Assembly: GCF_001308875.1 (NCBI RefSeq)
Contig: NZ_KQ465110.1
Location: 124,001-188,000, forward strand
Origin: Lysinibacillus sp. ZYM-1
GTDB taxonomy: Bacteria > Bacillota > Bacilli > Bacillales_A > Planococcaceae
Reading direction: 5' to 3'
Length of the DNA: 64,000 nucleotides
Of the stretch, positions 63,064 to 64,000 are shown piece by piece. Positions within the stretch are counted from its first letter, which is position 1, and every line of letters begins with the position of its first letter. Both the position numbers and the translations under genes were made by a program. Below the pieces are notes generated by a model. That model saw nothing but the letters and a program-made list of their open reading frames with translations, was not told the origin of the DNA and made no database searches.

Positions 63064-63085
63064 GATTAAATTATAGAAATATTAT

Positions 63086-63934
63086 TTATTCTTCTTGTAA
63101 ATTTAGGATTTCTAAAATGCGCTCTAAATCATCTTCAGAGTAAAATTCTATTTCGATTTTCCCTTTATTGTTGTTTTTTCTAATTTGAACATTTGTTCCA
63201 AAATAATCTCGTAATTGGGATTCTTTAGCCGCTACAAATATATCTTTTTTCTTTGGCGGAATTGTTTCACGTGAAACTTCTTCATTTAGGTTTTGTACTA
63301 ACATTTCAACTTGCCGAACATTTAAACCTTGATTCATTACCCTCATTGCTACTTCAGATATTCGTCTTTTATTTTTTAAGCCAAGTAATGCGCGCCCTTG
63401 TCCCATCGATAGTGTGCCGTCATTCATAAATTTCCGGACATCTTCTGGCAAAGCAAGGAGGCGAACATGGTTAGCAATATGTGGTCTACTTTTTCCTAAA
63501 CGCTTTGATAGCTCTTCCTGTGTTAGATGCAAATTTTCCATTAAGCTTTGATAGGCTTCTGCTTCCTCAATGACTGTTAAATCTTCACGTTGGAGGTTTT
63601 CTAAAATAGCGAGCTCCATCATTTGTGCATCTGATAGTTCTTTAACAATGACAGGAATAACTTCTAAACCAGCTAATAGACATGCTCTATAACGGCGTTC
63701 CCCTGCAACAATTTCAAATTTTCGCCCTTTTTTACGGACTGCAATTGGTTGCAAAATACCATGTTCATTTATAGAATCTGCTAATTCTTGTAAAGCTTCT
63801 TCATCAAAAATTTTACGAGGCTGAAATGGGTTCGCAACAATTAAATCTAATTGGATTTCTTCCACTTGCCCACTTTGCTCTAAAGACTCTCCTGGAAATA
63901 GTGCACCAATGCCCTTTCCTAAACCTTTAGCCAT
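63086..63934 (-). CDS. spo0J: Chromosome-partitioning protein ParB/Spo0J
   Basis: 282 residues. The N-terminal CTPase domain contains NPFQPRK, the GERRYRA loop and ENLQREDLTVIEEA. The helix-turn-helix that reads parS follows (TQEELSKRLGKSRPHIANHV). The C-terminal dimerisation domain ends NLQEE. It loads at parS, spreads as a CTP-dependent clamp and recruits SMC. Its ATG overlaps the soj stop. The gene carries its own parS site near codon 220. Confidence 0.97.
   Translation of the reverse strand: MAKGLGKGIGALFPGESLEQSGQVEEIQLDLIVANPFQPRKIFDEEALQELADSINEHGILQPIAVRKKGRKFEIVAGERRYRACLLAGLEVIPVIVKELSDAQMMELAILENLQREDLTVIEEAEAYQSLMENLHLTQEELSKRLGKSRPHIANHVRLLALPEDVRKFMNDGTLSMGQGRALLGLKNKRRISEVAMRVMNQGLNVRQVEMLVQNLNEEVSRETIPPKKKDIFVAAKESQLRDYFGTNVQIRKNNNKGKIEIEFYSEDDLERILEILNLQEE
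63263..63278. promoter_or_regulatory. parS site inside spo0J
   Basis: TGTTTCACGTGAAACT matches the 16-bp parS consensus TGTTNCACGTGAAACA except for the last base. B. subtilis also has a parS within spo0J. Confidence 0.88.
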
Positions 63935-64000
63935 TTTTAATCACTTCCCTCGCCATCTCCAAATAAACTTCTGCACCTCTAGACTTTGCGTCATAAGTGA
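63927..64000 (-). CDS. soj: Chromosome-partitioning ATPase ParA/Soj, C-terminal end only
   Basis: The last 23 codons are visible (YDAKSRGAEVYLEMAREVI, then KNG and stop at 63927), matching the conserved C-terminus of Soj. The rest lies beyond the right edge. The stop overlaps the spo0J start by eight bases, the usual arrangement. Soj works with Spo0J in origin segregation and control of DnaA. Confidence 0.9.
   Translation of the reverse strand, partial: TYDAKSRGAEVYLEMAREVIKNG

Overview
This window is a low-GC stretch of a Gram-positive, endospore-forming chromosome close to the replication origin. The right part carries the Bacillales order soj-spo0J, yyaC, mscS-like, DUF951, ychF, rpsF-ssb-rpsR, yybS-gdpP-rplI-dnaB, purA, walR-walK-yycH-yycI-walJ, htrA and rlmH. 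A gamma-type SASP, yyaC and Spo0J with an internal parS site point to a spore former. Overall gene content fits Lysinibacillus or a close relative; that genus name is my inference and is not proven by the sequence alone. Most core genes are on the minus strand, running away from an origin that should lie just beyond the right edge.

Layout, left to right. 1-5.7 kb: the end of an ankyrin-repeat gene, mqo, a decayed nucleotidyltransferase gene, small genes of unknown function and a spore-protein gene. 5.8-11 kb: a complete gluconate operon gntR-gntK-gntP-gntZ with a recognisable GntR operator and a cre site. 11-16 kb: a diguanylate cyclase gene broken by one stop codon, a free-standing BRCT protein, an ECF-type sigma factor with its DUF4179 partner, and a cyclophilin lipoprotein. 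16-31.4 kb: a GAF-GAF-PAS-GGDEF-EAL protein followed by a TPP enzyme, a zinc-ribbon/TM/leucine-rich-repeat protein, a dus gene, an MBL hydrolase, an MFS pump, and a large subtilase ending in 46 Gly-Asn repeats.

31.5-38.8 kb is the accessory hot spot. An exact 32-bp direct repeat occurs at the 3' end of rlmH (38805-38836) and again 4.4 kb away (34409-34440). A third, diverged copy lies at 32036-32084. All three encode the RlmH C-terminus E-P-Y-H-K-stop and resemble the attachment sites used by staphylococcal SCC elements at rlmH (orfX). The two intervals they bound look like two tandem SCC-like cassettes without a recombinase gene. The outer cassette carries a MntA-HepT toxin-antitoxin pair beside its att site, pieces of an ECF sigma gene and a Fic gene, and a LysR/nitroreductase/EamA-transporter group. 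The inner one carries a HEAT-like protein and a LysM-3D wall protein. No recombinase is visible, so mobility would have to be supplied from elsewhere.

38.8-64 kb is core. A cluster of DnaA boxes surrounds the small gene between rlmH and htrA. The WalRK cell-wall regulatory cluster follows with an M23/LysM/G5 endopeptidase upstream. Then come a YitT-type membrane protein, purA, the replication and ribosomal-protein genes, a flavoprotein-monooxygenase-like gene in the middle of the core region, ychF, mechanosensitive channel and spore genes, and finally spo0J and the tail of soj.
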